DNA from: Xanthomonas floridensis
GTDB taxonomy: Bacteria; Pseudomonadota; Gammaproteobacteria; Xanthomonadales; Xanthomonadaceae
Direction: 5' to 3'
Length of the DNA: 64,000 nt
NCBI RefSeq assembly: GCF_001642575.1
Contig: NZ_LXNG01000004.1
Coordinates: forward strand, 62,001 to 126,000
The notes under the pieces are model-generated. The model had not been told where the DNA came from. It ran no database searches and was given only the letters and a program-made list of their open reading frames with translations. The translations under genes and the position numbers were made by a program. This document shows positions 1 through 8,530 of this stretch, piece after piece; position 1 is the first letter of the stretch; each line of letters opens with the position of its first letter.

Positions 1-252
1 AACGCCTGGCGGCCGGCGCACATCCATTTTTCATTGCATGGCGATGGCATCGGCCAGCGCCTGATCACGCAGATGTATTTCCCCGGCGACCCGCTGCTGG
101 CGCACGACCCCATCTACAACTGTGTCGACGACGCGCTGGCACGCGAACGCATGGTGTCCAGCCTCGATTGGGAGAACGCGGTCAGCGAATACGCGCTGGC
201 CTACCGCTTCGACATCGTGTTGCGCGGTCGCAAGCAAACGGTCTGGGAGTGA
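1..252 (+). CDS. pcaH: Protocatechuate 3,4-dioxygenase beta subunit, C-terminal part
   Basis: The reading frame is open from base 1 to a TGA ending at 252, so only the last 83 residues are in the window. The visible start contains RPAHIHF, the segment that carries two of the histidine ligands of the non-haem Fe(III) in the catalytic beta subunit. The enzyme cleaves protocatechuate between the two hydroxyl-bearing carbons to give 3-carboxy-cis,cis-muconate. The stop lies 4 bases before the pcaG start, as expected for subunits made in equal amounts. The 5' end lies outside the window. Confidence 0.93.
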   Translation, partial: NAWRPAHIHFSLHGDGIGQRLITQMYFPGDPLLAHDPIYNCVDDALARERMVSSLDWENAVSEYALAYRFDIVLRGRKQTVWE

Positions 253-256
253 ATCG

Positions 257-820
257 ATGAGCCTGAATGCCACCCCGTCGCAAACCGTGGGCCCGTATTA
301 CCGGCTTGGCCTGGAACCGCTGTATCGCGATCGCCTGGCGCCGCCGCAGGCTGCCGGCACGCCGGTGCAGATCAGCGGCTGTGTCTATGACGGCGCCGGT
401 GCACCGGTGTCCGACGCCGTGCTGGAGCTGTGGCAGGCCGATGCGGCCGGCATCTACGCGCATGTCGCCGACGCGCGCCACCAGGCGCACGACGCCAGCT
501 TCGATGGCTGGGGCCGGGTGCCCACCGATGCGCAGGGGCGGTTCTCCTTCGCCACGATCAAGCCGGGCGCCGTGGCCGGACCGGATGGCCGGCCCCAGGC
601 CGCGCATCTGACCGTGCTGGTGCTGATGCGCGGGCTGCTGCGCGCCGCATCGACGCGGCTGTACTTTGCCGACGACCCGCACCTGGGCAGCGACAGCATC
701 CTGGCGCTGGTACCGGCCGAACGCCGCCGCAGCTTGCTGGCCCAGCCCTGCGGTGACGACGCCTACACCTGGGATGTGCACATGCAGGGCGATGCGGAAA
801 CGGTGTTCTTCCAGTACTGA
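257..820 (+). CDS. pcaG: Protocatechuate 3,4-dioxygenase alpha subunit
   Basis: This 187-residue protein begins with the TPSQTVGPYY motif typical of intradiol dioxygenase alpha subunits. It continues with the VSDAVLELWQAD beta-sandwich segment and ends with a VFF-type C-terminus. The alpha subunit pairs with PcaH and frames the active site but lacks the complete iron ligand set. The ATG at 257 is chosen because it follows the pcaH stop by 4 bases and because the motif starts there; longer in-frame versions would run into pcaH. It is the second gene of the pca group. Confidence 0.94.
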   Translation: MSLNATPSQTVGPYYRLGLEPLYRDRLAPPQAAGTPVQISGCVYDGAGAPVSDAVLELWQADAAGIYAHVADARHQAHDASFDGWGRVPTDAQGRFSFATIKPGAVAGPDGRPQAAHLTVLVLMRGLLRAASTRLYFADDPHLGSDSILALVPAERRRSLLAQPCGDDAYTWDVHMQGDAETVFFQY

Positions 821-1092
821 TCCACCGGTGGCATGTCTGCACGCACCGTGCCGATGCGGCGGTGTGCCGCCTGCTTGCGGAAAACATGCGGCGATGGCGC
901 CCCGCCACATCACAACGCCGACAGGCAGAGTAGGCGCATGCAGGCGCGGGTGCGGCGTGCCGGGCGCACCCCGTGGACCCCGTCTATCGGCGTCGCGTCG
1001 CCGGGCAGTCGCGTTGGACGCATTGCCCGATCGTCTAGTTGGCACCCCCGTGCTTCGGTGCCATGCTGCCGGCACGCCAAGAGATGCAATGC

Positions 1093-2445
1093 ATGAGTGC
1101 GACGTCCTCGCTGTTGGGATCCTTGTTTGGCGACGCCGCGTGCGACGCACTGTTCGATGATGCGGCGCGTGTGCAGGCCATGTTGCACTTCGAAGCGGCG
1201 CTTGCCGGTGCGCAGGCGCAGTGCGGCGTGATTCCCGCCGATGCGGCGCATGCCATCGCTGCTGCCTGCGATGTGCAGCACTACGATCTGGCCGCGTTGG
1301 CGCAGGCCACCGCCCTGGCCGGCAACCCCGCCATTCCGCTGGTCAAGGCGCTGACCGCGCGGGTGGGTGCACACGATGCCGCCGCCGCGCGCTGGGTGCA
1401 TTGGGGCGCTACCAGCCAGGACGTGATCGATACCGGTACGGTGCTGCAGCTGCGCGCGGCGCTGGAGCTGCTGTTGCCGCGCCTGCAGCAGCTGTGCGGC
1501 GAGCTGGCCGAACTGGCCGCCCGCGAGCGCGCTACCGCGCTGCCTGGGCGGACCTTGCTGCAACAGGCCGTGCCGGTGACCTTCGGGCTCAAGGCGGCCG
1601 GCTGGCTGGATGCGTTGCAGCGTGCTCATCGACGCCTGCATGCACTGCGCGAGGACGCGCTGGTGCTGCAGTTCGGCGGCGCGGCCGGCACGCTGGCCTC
1701 GCTGCAGGCACGCGGGCTCGATGTGGCGCAGGCGCTGGCCGCCACGCTGGCGCTGCCGTTGCCGGCGGTGCCCTGGCACACCGCGCGCGATCGTATCGTC
1801 GAGGTTGGCTGCGCGTTCGGCCTGCTGGCCGGCACGCTGGGCAAGATCGGTGGCGACGTGGTGCTGCTGATGCAATCGGAGGTCGGCGAGGCGTTCGAAC
1901 CCTCCGCGGCCGGCAAGGGGGGATCGTCGGCGATGCCGCACAAGCGCAACCCGGTCTCCAGCGTGGCGGCGGTCGCGGCGGCCACGCGCGTGCCCGGCCT
2001 GGTCGCCACCTTGTTCAGCGCGATGCTGCAGCCGCACGAGCGCGCCGCCGGCCAGTGGCATGCCGAATGGGACACCCTGCCGCAGATCGTGCGGCTCACC
2101 GCCGGCAGCCTGGTGCAGATGCAGGCCTGCCTGGCCGGGCTGGACCTGGACCGTGCGCGCATGCGCACGCACCTGGACAGCCACGGCGGCGTGCTCTACG
2201 CCGAAGCGGCGGTGTTTGCGCTGGCCGCGCAGCTCGGCAAGCCGCAGGCGCACGCGCTGGTCGAACAGGCGGTGGCGCAGGCGCAGGCCCAGCAGCGGCA
2301 TCTGCGCGAGGTGCTGGGCGATGATCCGCAGGTGAGTGCGGTACTCACGTACGCGCAACTGCAGGCGGTGTTCGATAGCGACAGCTGGCGTGGCCTGTCC
2401 TCGGTCTGGATCGACCGCGTGCTGGCCGGCTCCCCTTCCCGTTGA
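1093..2445 (+). CDS. pcaB: 3-carboxy-cis,cis-muconate cycloisomerase
   Basis: A 450-residue member of the fumarase/aspartase superfamily. The family signature GSSAMPHKRNP is at about residues 277-287. It lactonises 3-carboxy-cis,cis-muconate to 4-carboxymuconolactone, the step after PcaGH. The start is placed at the ATG at 1093 (MSATSSLLG), because upstream in-frame codons give a sequence unlike the family. A gap of about 270 bases separates it from pcaG, so it may have its own promoter. The pcaD start follows 10 bases after its stop. Confidence 0.93.
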   Translation: MSATSSLLGSLFGDAACDALFDDAARVQAMLHFEAALAGAQAQCGVIPADAAHAIAAACDVQHYDLAALAQATALAGNPAIPLVKALTARVGAHDAAAARWVHWGATSQDVIDTGTVLQLRAALELLLPRLQQLCGELAELAARERATALPGRTLLQQAVPVTFGLKAAGWLDALQRAHRRLHALREDALVLQFGGAAGTLASLQARGLDVAQALAATLALPLPAVPWHTARDRIVEVGCAFGLLAGTLGKIGGDVVLLMQSEVGEAFEPSAAGKGGSSAMPHKRNPVSSVAAVAAATRVPGLVATLFSAMLQPHERAAGQWHAEWDTLPQIVRLTAGSLVQMQACLAGLDLDRARMRTHLDSHGGVLYAEAAVFALAAQLGKPQAHALVEQAVAQAQAQQRHLREVLGDDPQVSAVLTYAQLQAVFDSDSWRGLSSVWIDRVLAGSPSR

Positions 2446-2455
2446 CGGTGCTTCG

Positions 2456-3238
2456 ATGGCCTATCTCCAACTGCCCACCCATCGCCTGCACTATCGCCTG
2501 GACGGCACCGAAGGCCGGCCCTGGCTGACTTTCTGCAATTCGCTCGGCACCGACCTGCACATGTGGGACGTGCAGATCGAGGCGTTCGCCCCGCACTTCC
2601 GCATCCTGCGCTACGACCGCCGTGGCCATGGCTATTCGGAAACGCCGCCGGGTCCCTACAGCGTCGCCGACCTGGGCCAGGATGTGCTGGCGCTGTGGGA
2701 TGGCCTGCAGATCGAGCGCAGCGATTTCTGCGGGTTGTCGATCGGCGGGCTGACCGGGCAGTGGCTGGGCCTGCACGCACCACAGCGGCTGCGGCGGCTG
2801 GTGGTGTGCGCCACCGCGCAGAAGATCGGCAGCACCGATACCTGGGAAATACGGATCGACAAGGTGCGCAGCGAGGGCCTGCCGGTGCTGATCGACGCCA
2901 CCTTGCAGCGCTGGTTCACGCCGGCATTCGCCATCAGCCACGCGCAGCGGCTGGACATGATTGCCGCCGCGTTCGTCTCCACCTCGCCCGCCGGTTACAT
3001 CGCCTGTTGTCAGGCGGTGGCCGAGGCGGATTTCCGGGGTGCGCTGGATGGACTGGCCCTGCCGCTATTGGCGCTGGCCGGCGACGACGACCCGGTGTGC
3101 CCGCCGCCGAATCTGCGCGAGATCGCCTACGCCGCCCCCGATGGCCATTACGCGCAGGTACCCGGCCGGCATCTGTGCAACCTGGAGTCGCCGGCCGCGT
3201 TCAATGACGCGGTGCTGGGCTTTCTGCAGGCCGATTGA
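2456..3238 (+). CDS. pcaD: 3-oxoadipate enol-lactonase
   Basis: A 260-residue alpha/beta hydrolase. The nucleophile elbow is GLSIGG with Ser near residue 95, and a C-terminal GRHLCNLE segment supplies the catalytic His. It hydrolyses 3-oxoadipate enol-lactone to 3-oxoadipate. The ATG at 2456 gives the usual N-terminus and sits 10 bases after pcaB. The longer upstream frame overlaps pcaB and is not used. The pcaC start follows 24 bases after the stop, so pcaB, pcaD and pcaC are probably cotranscribed. Confidence 0.93.
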   Translation: MAYLQLPTHRLHYRLDGTEGRPWLTFCNSLGTDLHMWDVQIEAFAPHFRILRYDRRGHGYSETPPGPYSVADLGQDVLALWDGLQIERSDFCGLSIGGLTGQWLGLHAPQRLRRLVVCATAQKIGSTDTWEIRIDKVRSEGLPVLIDATLQRWFTPAFAISHAQRLDMIAAAFVSTSPAGYIACCQAVAEADFRGALDGLALPLLALAGDDDPVCPPPNLREIAYAAPDGHYAQVPGRHLCNLESPAAFNDAVLGFLQAD

Positions 3239-3262
3239 TTCAACCGTACCGAAGGACACCCC

Positions 3263-3649
3263 ATGCACGAAGACGAGCGTTACCAGGCCGGCATGCGCGA
3301 ACGCCGGCGCGTCCTGGGCGATGCGCATGTCGATCGCTCGCTGGCCGCCCGGACCGAGCTGACTGCCGAGTTTCAGGACCTGATCACCCGCTATGCCTGG
3401 GGCACGATCTGGACCCGCGATGGCCTGCCTGCGCACACCCGCTCGTTGATCACCTTGTCGATGATGATCGCGCTCGGCCACGACGAAGAGTTCAAGCTGC
3501 ACGTGCGTGCGGCGCGCAACAATGGCGTGACTGCCGAGCAGATCAAGGAACTGCTGCTGCAGGCCGCGATCTACTGCGGCGTGCCCGCGGCCAACCATGC
3601 CTTTGCGCTGGCCAAGCCGATCCTGGAAGAGCAGGCCGCCGAGGGCTGA
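3263..3649 (+). CDS. pcaC: 4-carboxymuconolactone decarboxylase
   Basis: A 128-residue protein of the CMD family, about the usual length for a stand-alone PcaC. It has the conserved helical core with ITLSMMIALGHDEEFKLH and the later YCGVPAANHAF segment around the active site. It decarboxylates 4-carboxymuconolactone to the enol-lactone used by PcaD. In some bacteria pcaC and pcaD are fused (pcaL); here they are separate and adjacent. The genes for the final steps (pcaI, pcaJ, pcaF) are not in the window and may lie to the left. Confidence 0.93.
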   Translation: MHEDERYQAGMRERRRVLGDAHVDRSLAARTELTAEFQDLITRYAWGTIWTRDGLPAHTRSLITLSMMIALGHDEEFKLHVRAARNNGVTAEQIKELLLQAAIYCGVPAANHAFALAKPILEEQAAEG

Positions 3650-3724
3650 TGCGCGGCAGTCGCCCCCGCGCAGGGCCACGTGCCTGCCATGCTGCATTCC
3701 ATCGCGCCCACCACGAGGCACCGC

Positions 3725-4648
3725 ATGACGCGACGACTTGCCTGTCTGCTGCTGCTCCTGCTCCCGCTGGCCGCCAGCGCACAGCCGCAGCCCGGGCCAG
3801 GCACTGCGCTGGCGCAGGTGCGCGCCGACGATGGCCAGCACCTGGCGGTGTGGTCGCGCATCCCGGCGCAGCCGCGCGGGGTGATTGTGCTGGTGCACGG
3901 CCGCACCTGGAGTTCCCTGCCCAATTTCGACCTGCAGGTGCCCGCTGAAAGCGCCGATTCCCGCTCGGTGCTGGCGGCATTGGCGCAGGCAGGATTCGCC
4001 GCCTACGCGGTGGACTTGCGTGGCTATGGTGGCAGTGCGCGCGACCGCAGCGGCTGGAACACCCCGGCGCGCGCGGTGAGCGATGTGGAGCAGGTGCTGG
4101 CCTGGGTTGCCCGACAGCATCCAGGACTCGCAGCGCCCGCCTTGATCGGCTACTCCAACGGCGCGCGGGTGGCGCTGCTGGTCGGCCAGCAGCACCCGCG
4201 CTCGGTATCGGCGCTGGTGCTGTACGGCTTCCCGGACGACGTCGACGCCCCGGCCGCCGCAACGCCATCGCCGCCCCAGCCCAGGCGCGAACGCACCACG
4301 GCCGCGGCAGCCGGCGAGGACTTCATCACCGCCGATGCCGCCCCCGCCGGCGTGCGCGCTGCCTACGTGGCGCAGGCGCTGGCCGCCGACCCGGTACGCA
4401 CCGATTGGCGCGCGATGGAACAGTTCGCGTTCCAGCCCGAGCAGGTGAGCGCGCTGCCGGTGCTGCTGCTGCGAGGGGTCGACGATCCCATTGCCACCCA
4501 GGCCGACTACGCGCATCTATACATACGCCTGCGCAGCGCAGACCGCAGCTGGGTGACCTTGCCGCAGTCGGATCATGTGGCGCAGGTGGAAGACACCCAT
4601 GCCGCCTGGGTGGATGCAGTGGTGAGCTTTCTGCGCCGGCCGCGCTAG
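3725..4648 (+). CDS. Exported alpha/beta hydrolase
   Basis: A 307-residue protein. From the ATG at 3725 it starts with a clear signal peptide (basic MTRR, Leu-rich core, cleavage near ASA-QP). The mature part has an HGRTW oxyanion-type segment, a GYSNGA nucleophile elbow (Ser near 144), a DDP acid region and a QSDHVAQ region for the His. This fits a periplasmic esterase or acyl hydrolase. It lies 75 bases after pcaC in the same direction, so it may belong to the pca transcript. A role in releasing hydroxybenzoate from plant esters is only a guess. Confidence 0.75.
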   Translation: MTRRLACLLLLLLPLAASAQPQPGPGTALAQVRADDGQHLAVWSRIPAQPRGVIVLVHGRTWSSLPNFDLQVPAESADSRSVLAALAQAGFAAYAVDLRGYGGSARDRSGWNTPARAVSDVEQVLAWVARQHPGLAAPALIGYSNGARVALLVGQQHPRSVSALVLYGFPDDVDAPAAATPSPPQPRRERTTAAAAGEDFITADAAPAGVRAAYVAQALAADPVRTDWRAMEQFAFQPEQVSALPVLLLRGVDDPIATQADYAHLYIRLRSADRSWVTLPQSDHVAQVEDTHAAWVDAVVSFLRRPR

Positions 4649-4738
4649 GCGCCGGGCCTGCGGATGGCGGCCGCAAGCCAGAGGCGCGTTGCATCGGTTA
4701 CGCACGGCTGCTGCGGATACGCCCGCAGTGCGCAGGGG

Positions 4739-5599
4739 CTAACTCAGCAAGGCGCCCAGGCGTTGCGCGGCTTGCTTCAGCGGGTCCAGCAACTGCGTCT
4801 GCATGGTGTGCAGGCTCACACGGCCGGCCTGCGCGCCGATGTTGAGCGCGGCGATGACCTCGCCGCGCAGGTTGCGTACCGGCACCGCGATCGAGCGCAG
4901 GCCGATTTCCAGCTCCTGGTCGGTCAGGCTCATGCCTTCGCGCCGGGTGCGCGCCAGCACCTCCAGCAGCGCCGATGCCTGGGTCACCGTGCGGTCGGTG
5001 CGCGGGCGCAGCGTGGTGCGCTCCAGGTACGCCTGCAAGGTGTCCGCGGGCAGGGCCGCCAGCAATACCCGGCCCATCGAGGTGCAATAGGCCGGCAGCC
5101 GCGTGCCCGGCCGGAGCCCGATCGACATGATCCGCACCGTCTCTGCGCGCGCCACGTACAGCAGGTCGTCACCGTCCAGCACGCCCAGCGAGCAGGATTC
5201 GTGCAGCTGGTCGCGCAAGCCGTCCAGCACCGGCTGCGCGGCCGCAGTCATCGCCGAAGACGCCGCATACGCGCCGCCGATGCCCAGCACGCGCGGCAAC
5301 AGCACATAGCCGCGGCCCTGCTCGCCGACATAGCCCAGCTTGGCCAGCGTGTGCAGCACCCGCCGCACCGCTGCGCGCGAGATGCCGGTTTCCAGGCTGA
5401 TCTGCGACATCGTCACCTCGCGCGGGTGCTGGGCGAACACGCTCAGCACCACCAGCCCGCGCCCGAGCGAGGTCATGAAGTCCGGATCGCCCTGGGCGGC
5501 GGCAATCTGCTGCATCAATTCGTACGGCAGGCCGCGCTCGCTCCCGGGCGCGGCGACGGTGGCAGGACGTTTGCGGCGGCTGGCGGTGGGCTCGGGCAT
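4739..5599 (-). CDS. pcaR: IclR-family regulator of the PcaR/PcaU/PobR group
   Basis: A 286-residue protein with an N-terminal helix-turn-helix (VTMSQISLETGISRAAVRRV) and an IclR effector-binding domain. The segment RIMSIGLRPGTRLPAYCTSM and the later SLTDQELEIGLRS are typical of the PcaR/PcaU/PobR group, which senses beta-ketoadipate, protocatechuate or hydroxybenzoate. It converges on the pca genes, which makes control of aromatic catabolism likely. The start at 5599 (MPEPTASRR) is preferred over a longer frame reaching 5692. The exact ligand and the choice of the name pcaR are inferred. Confidence 0.75.
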   Translation of the reverse strand: MPEPTASRRKRPATVAAPGSERGLPYELMQQIAAAQGDPDFMTSLGRGLVVLSVFAQHPREVTMSQISLETGISRAAVRRVLHTLAKLGYVGEQGRGYVLLPRVLGIGGAYAASSAMTAAAQPVLDGLRDQLHESCSLGVLDGDDLLYVARAETVRIMSIGLRPGTRLPAYCTSMGRVLLAALPADTLQAYLERTTLRPRTDRTVTQASALLEVLARTRREGMSLTDQELEIGLRSIAVPVRNLRGEVIAALNIGAQAGRVSLHTMQTQLLDPLKQAAQRLGALLS

Positions 5600-5745
5600 C
5601 GGATCGCGCGTCAGGCAGGTCCCCGCATGGTAAGCGCTCGCGCCAATGCCTGCCTCCGGTCGCACTGTGTGCATCGCATGTAAGCACTTCATCCTGCTTG
5701 CCGCATAATCGCTGCTGACTTGTTTCGGATCGGTCCCCTTCGTCC

Positions 5746-6603
5746 ATGAAAACCCCCACGGGCCTGCAGCCGCTGATCGACGACGGTGTCATCGACGAAG
5801 TGTTGCGGCCATTGAAGAGCGGCAAGGAAGCGTCCGTCTACGTGGTCAGCGCCGGCGAGGACATCCTGTGCGCCAAGGTCTACAAGGACATGGCGCAGCG
5901 CAGCTTCCAGGCGCGCGTGCAGTACCAGGAGGGGCGCAAGGTCCGCGGCAGCCGCCAGGCACGGGCGATGGGCAAGGCCACCAAGTTCGGCCGCCGCGAA
6001 GCCGAGACCGCATGGAAGAACACCGAAGCCGACGCGCTTTACCAGCTGGTGGATGCCGGCGTGCACGTGCCCAGGCCGCGCGGCTATTTTCATGGCGTGC
6101 TGCTGATGGATCTGGTCACCGACGAAGCCGGCCATAGCGCACCGCGCCTGGGCGAGGTGGAGCTGGAACCGGATCAGGCGCGCGCCTTCCATACCAGCCT
6201 GATCGGCGATGTGGTCAAGATGCTGTCGCTGGGCCTGGTGCATGGGGATCTGTCCGAATACAACGTGCTGGTGTCGCCGGACGGCCCGGTGGTGATCGAC
6301 TTCCCGCAGGTAGTCAGCGCCGCCGGCAACAATGCCGCGCGCGAGATGCTGTTGCGCGACGTGCACAACCTGCGCGACTGCCTGGGCCGCTTCGCCCCGG
6401 AGCTGCTGGAGACCCATTACGGCGAAGAGATGTGGGCATTGTTCGAGAAGGGCGAGCTGCGCCCGGACAGCGCGCTCACCGGCCGCTTCAAGTTCGACAC
6501 GCGGCGTGCGGACGTGCGTGCCATCCGCGCCTCGATCGAGGATGCGCGACAGGAAAACCTCATCCGCCAGCAGGGCCGCGAAGCCGCTGCCGAAGACGAC
6601 TGA
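5746..6603 (+). CDS. RIO1-like serine/threonine kinase
   Basis: A 285-residue protein with the RIO kinase layout. It has the early SGKEASVYVV nucleotide-binding segment with the usual Lys on the next strand (CAKVYK), a catalytic loop HGDLSEYNV (His166, Asp168) and a metal-binding IDFPQ (Asp185). RIO kinases act in ribosome maturation in archaea and eukaryotes; the role of bacterial copies is largely unknown. It is transcribed divergently from the IclR gene across a 146-base gap. All key kinase residues are present, so activity is expected. Confidence 0.88.
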   Translation: MKTPTGLQPLIDDGVIDEVLRPLKSGKEASVYVVSAGEDILCAKVYKDMAQRSFQARVQYQEGRKVRGSRQARAMGKATKFGRREAETAWKNTEADALYQLVDAGVHVPRPRGYFHGVLLMDLVTDEAGHSAPRLGEVELEPDQARAFHTSLIGDVVKMLSLGLVHGDLSEYNVLVSPDGPVVIDFPQVVSAAGNNAAREMLLRDVHNLRDCLGRFAPELLETHYGEEMWALFEKGELRPDSALTGRFKFDTRRADVRAIRASIEDARQENLIRQQGREAAAEDD

Positions 6604-7363
6604 GCGGGTGTATCGGTGGCTGGACGCATCTGATCGCAACCGAGAAGTCATGCACGCCAGGCGATGGGTGATCTCGCCGCTCAGTCACGGAAAACGAAGA
6701 CACCATTCGTCTGCAGATCCATCCTGGTCCCGGTCGCGATTGGACGCTTGAAATTTTTGATGCATCAACAACGCCACGGTCTGGGATGACCTGTCGCAAC
6801 GGATCGAGCGGCCTTCGGTGAGGCGCTGGGCACCATTCGGGATGAAGGCATCGCGTCCCTTGTCGGTCAGCCTGGTCACGCCCGGTCATGGGTCGGTCGC
6901 CTGAGATGCGTTCACGTCGAACGCTTCGCCCGGTCAGCCTGATTCATGCGCCGAACCGCAGTTTCCGCGCCGGCTTTTGGCACGTAGACGTGGCGATCTG
7001 CCAGTAGGTGATGTATGCACCGAGGCGCTGTGGCCTGATCCCCGTGGGTGAGCACATACCGTCAATTCGAGTGCATCAGCGCGCCATCGTCGCAAGCGAC
7101 GTATAGCTGCCGGCACAGTGTCTGTCACTGACGGTACGTATCGGCGTTCAGTGCGTGCACGTCGGACCGATCAGGGATTTACCTCGCACCTCGCACCTCG
7201 CACCTCGCGCAGGGCGCAGGGCACGGGGGGCAGAGCGCGTCCGCGCGCAAGCTTGCGATGCGATGCAGCAATCCACGGTCATTCGGCAGGCCAGGTCGGG
7301 GTGCAGAGTCGCACAGGCAGGGATGTCGGTCGTCGCTCCTACGGCCCCGTGTAGCTGTTTACT
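6604..7363. other. Gene-poor stretch after the RIO kinase
   Basis: About 760 bases hold no reading frame with a recognisable protein. Short frames on both strands (up to about 110 codons) lack family motifs. The heptamer acctcgc is repeated four times in tandem at 7181-7208. A remnant of an older gene is possible but I cannot name one. Confidence 0.5.
7181..7208. repeat. Heptamer tandem repeat, 4 copies of acctcgc
   Basis: Four perfect head-to-tail copies of a 7-base unit lie in the gap before the HSL-type esterase. The unit length matches the two longer arrays at 25792 and 39043, although the unit sequence differs. Confidence 0.85.
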
Positions 7364-7391
7364 GAAAATAATGGTTATTGTTAATAACAAT
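7364..7391. promoter_or_regulatory. AT-rich palindrome, possible Fur-type operator
   Basis: Bases 7377-7391 (ATTGTTAATAACAAT) form a perfect 7-1-7 inverted repeat. The preceding bases from 7364 (GAAAATAATGGTTATTGTT) match the 19-base Fur consensus at about 12 positions. The element is strikingly AT-rich for this chromosome and lies 41 bases before the esterase ATG, where it could cover the promoter. A site for a TetR- or LysR-type regulator is an alternative. Confidence 0.4.
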
Positions 7392-7432
7392 CTGGCAAGC
7401 TTCGCGCATCGTCCTCTCGTGATGGAATCGCC

Positions 7433-8380
7433 ATGTCCTTCGATCCAGATGTCGCTCGCCTGTTCGCACAGCTGCAGCAGACCGGTGCGCCTCCGATGGA
7501 GGCGCTGCCGTTGGCAGGGGCGCGCGCCATGATGCGTGGCATGAGCGCGCAGCTCGGCTTTCCGGTGCTTGAGATGCAGGTGCGCGATCTGCACGCCAGT
7601 ACCGCCAGCGGGCAAGTGCCGCTGCGCCTGTATCGCCCGCCCGGGCTTGCCGACGACCCCGCGCCCACCTGCCTGTTCGTGCACGGCGGTGGTGGCGTCG
7701 TGGGTGATCTGGACTCGCACGACGATATCTGCCGCCAGCTGGCCGCGCGCGCCGGCTGCCAGGTGCTGGCAGTGGACTACCGCCTGGCCCCGGAACACCC
7801 GGCGCCGGCGGGCGTGGAAGACGTCATCGCCGTGTTGCGGTGGCTGGTGGCGCAGCCGCAGCAGGTCGGCGCGGATCTTCGGCGGTTGGCGGTTGCCGGC
7901 GACAGCATCGGCGGGGCCATGGCCGCGGTCTTGGCCCTGGTCGCGCGCGATGCCGGCATCGCCCTGCGCTGCCAGGTGTTGCTGTACCCGCTGACCGATG
8001 CGCGCGAAGACAGCGCTGTGCACGCATCGCGCACCACCAACGCCGATATTCCGCCATTGACCCGCCAGGCAACGCGCTTTTTCAACCAGCACCTGTTCCA
8101 GGACGCCGCCATCACGCACGACTGGCGTATCTCCCCACTCCTGGCGCCGGACGTGGAAGGCGTGGCGCCGGCGTTGATCGTGCTGGCGGAGTTGGACATC
8201 CTGCACGACGAAGGGCTGCGCTACGCCGAACGCCTACGCGCGGCCGGCGTGGACGTCAGCGTGCAGACCTTCCCCGGCATGATTCACGGCTTCATCCAGA
8301 TGGGCCGTGCCATCCAGGCAGCGGAAACCACCATGGAGCTATGCGCGCAGATGCTGCGGCAACGGTTGCTGCCGCTGTAA
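7433..8380 (+). CDS. HSL-family alpha/beta hydrolase (esterase)
   Basis: A 315-residue protein of the hormone-sensitive-lipase esterase type. It has the HGGGG oxyanion motif at about residue 84, the GDSIGG nucleophile elbow (Ser158), an acid at about Asp255 in the segment ELDILHDEG, and His285 in IHGF. No signal peptide is evident, so it is probably cytoplasmic and acts on short-chain esters. Its neighbours give no pathway context. The AT-rich palindrome directly upstream suggests specific control. Confidence 0.87.
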   Translation: MSFDPDVARLFAQLQQTGAPPMEALPLAGARAMMRGMSAQLGFPVLEMQVRDLHASTASGQVPLRLYRPPGLADDPAPTCLFVHGGGGVVGDLDSHDDICRQLAARAGCQVLAVDYRLAPEHPAPAGVEDVIAVLRWLVAQPQQVGADLRRLAVAGDSIGGAMAAVLALVARDAGIALRCQVLLYPLTDAREDSAVHASRTTNADIPPLTRQATRFFNQHLFQDAAITHDWRISPLLAPDVEGVAPALIVLAELDILHDEGLRYAERLRAAGVDVSVQTFPGMIHGFIQMGRAIQAAETTMELCAQMLRQRLLPL

Positions 8381-8530
8381 TTCGGCACGCTGACTCCAGC
8401 ATCGGACGCATGCGCGTACGTGCCGCGCATGCGTGTGGCCAGGGCTGTGTGCGCTTCGCGGCCAGAGTGCGGTGCAGCCGAGGCAGCCATCTCGCAGGTT
8501 GCTGCACGCAGCTGCATTCGCGCAGAGGCG

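Noticed and set aside
910-2358. Long minus-strand frame of 482 codons opposite pcaB
   Set aside because: It is the shadow of the real pcaB gene in high-GC DNA; its translation is Arg/Gln/His-rich without motifs.
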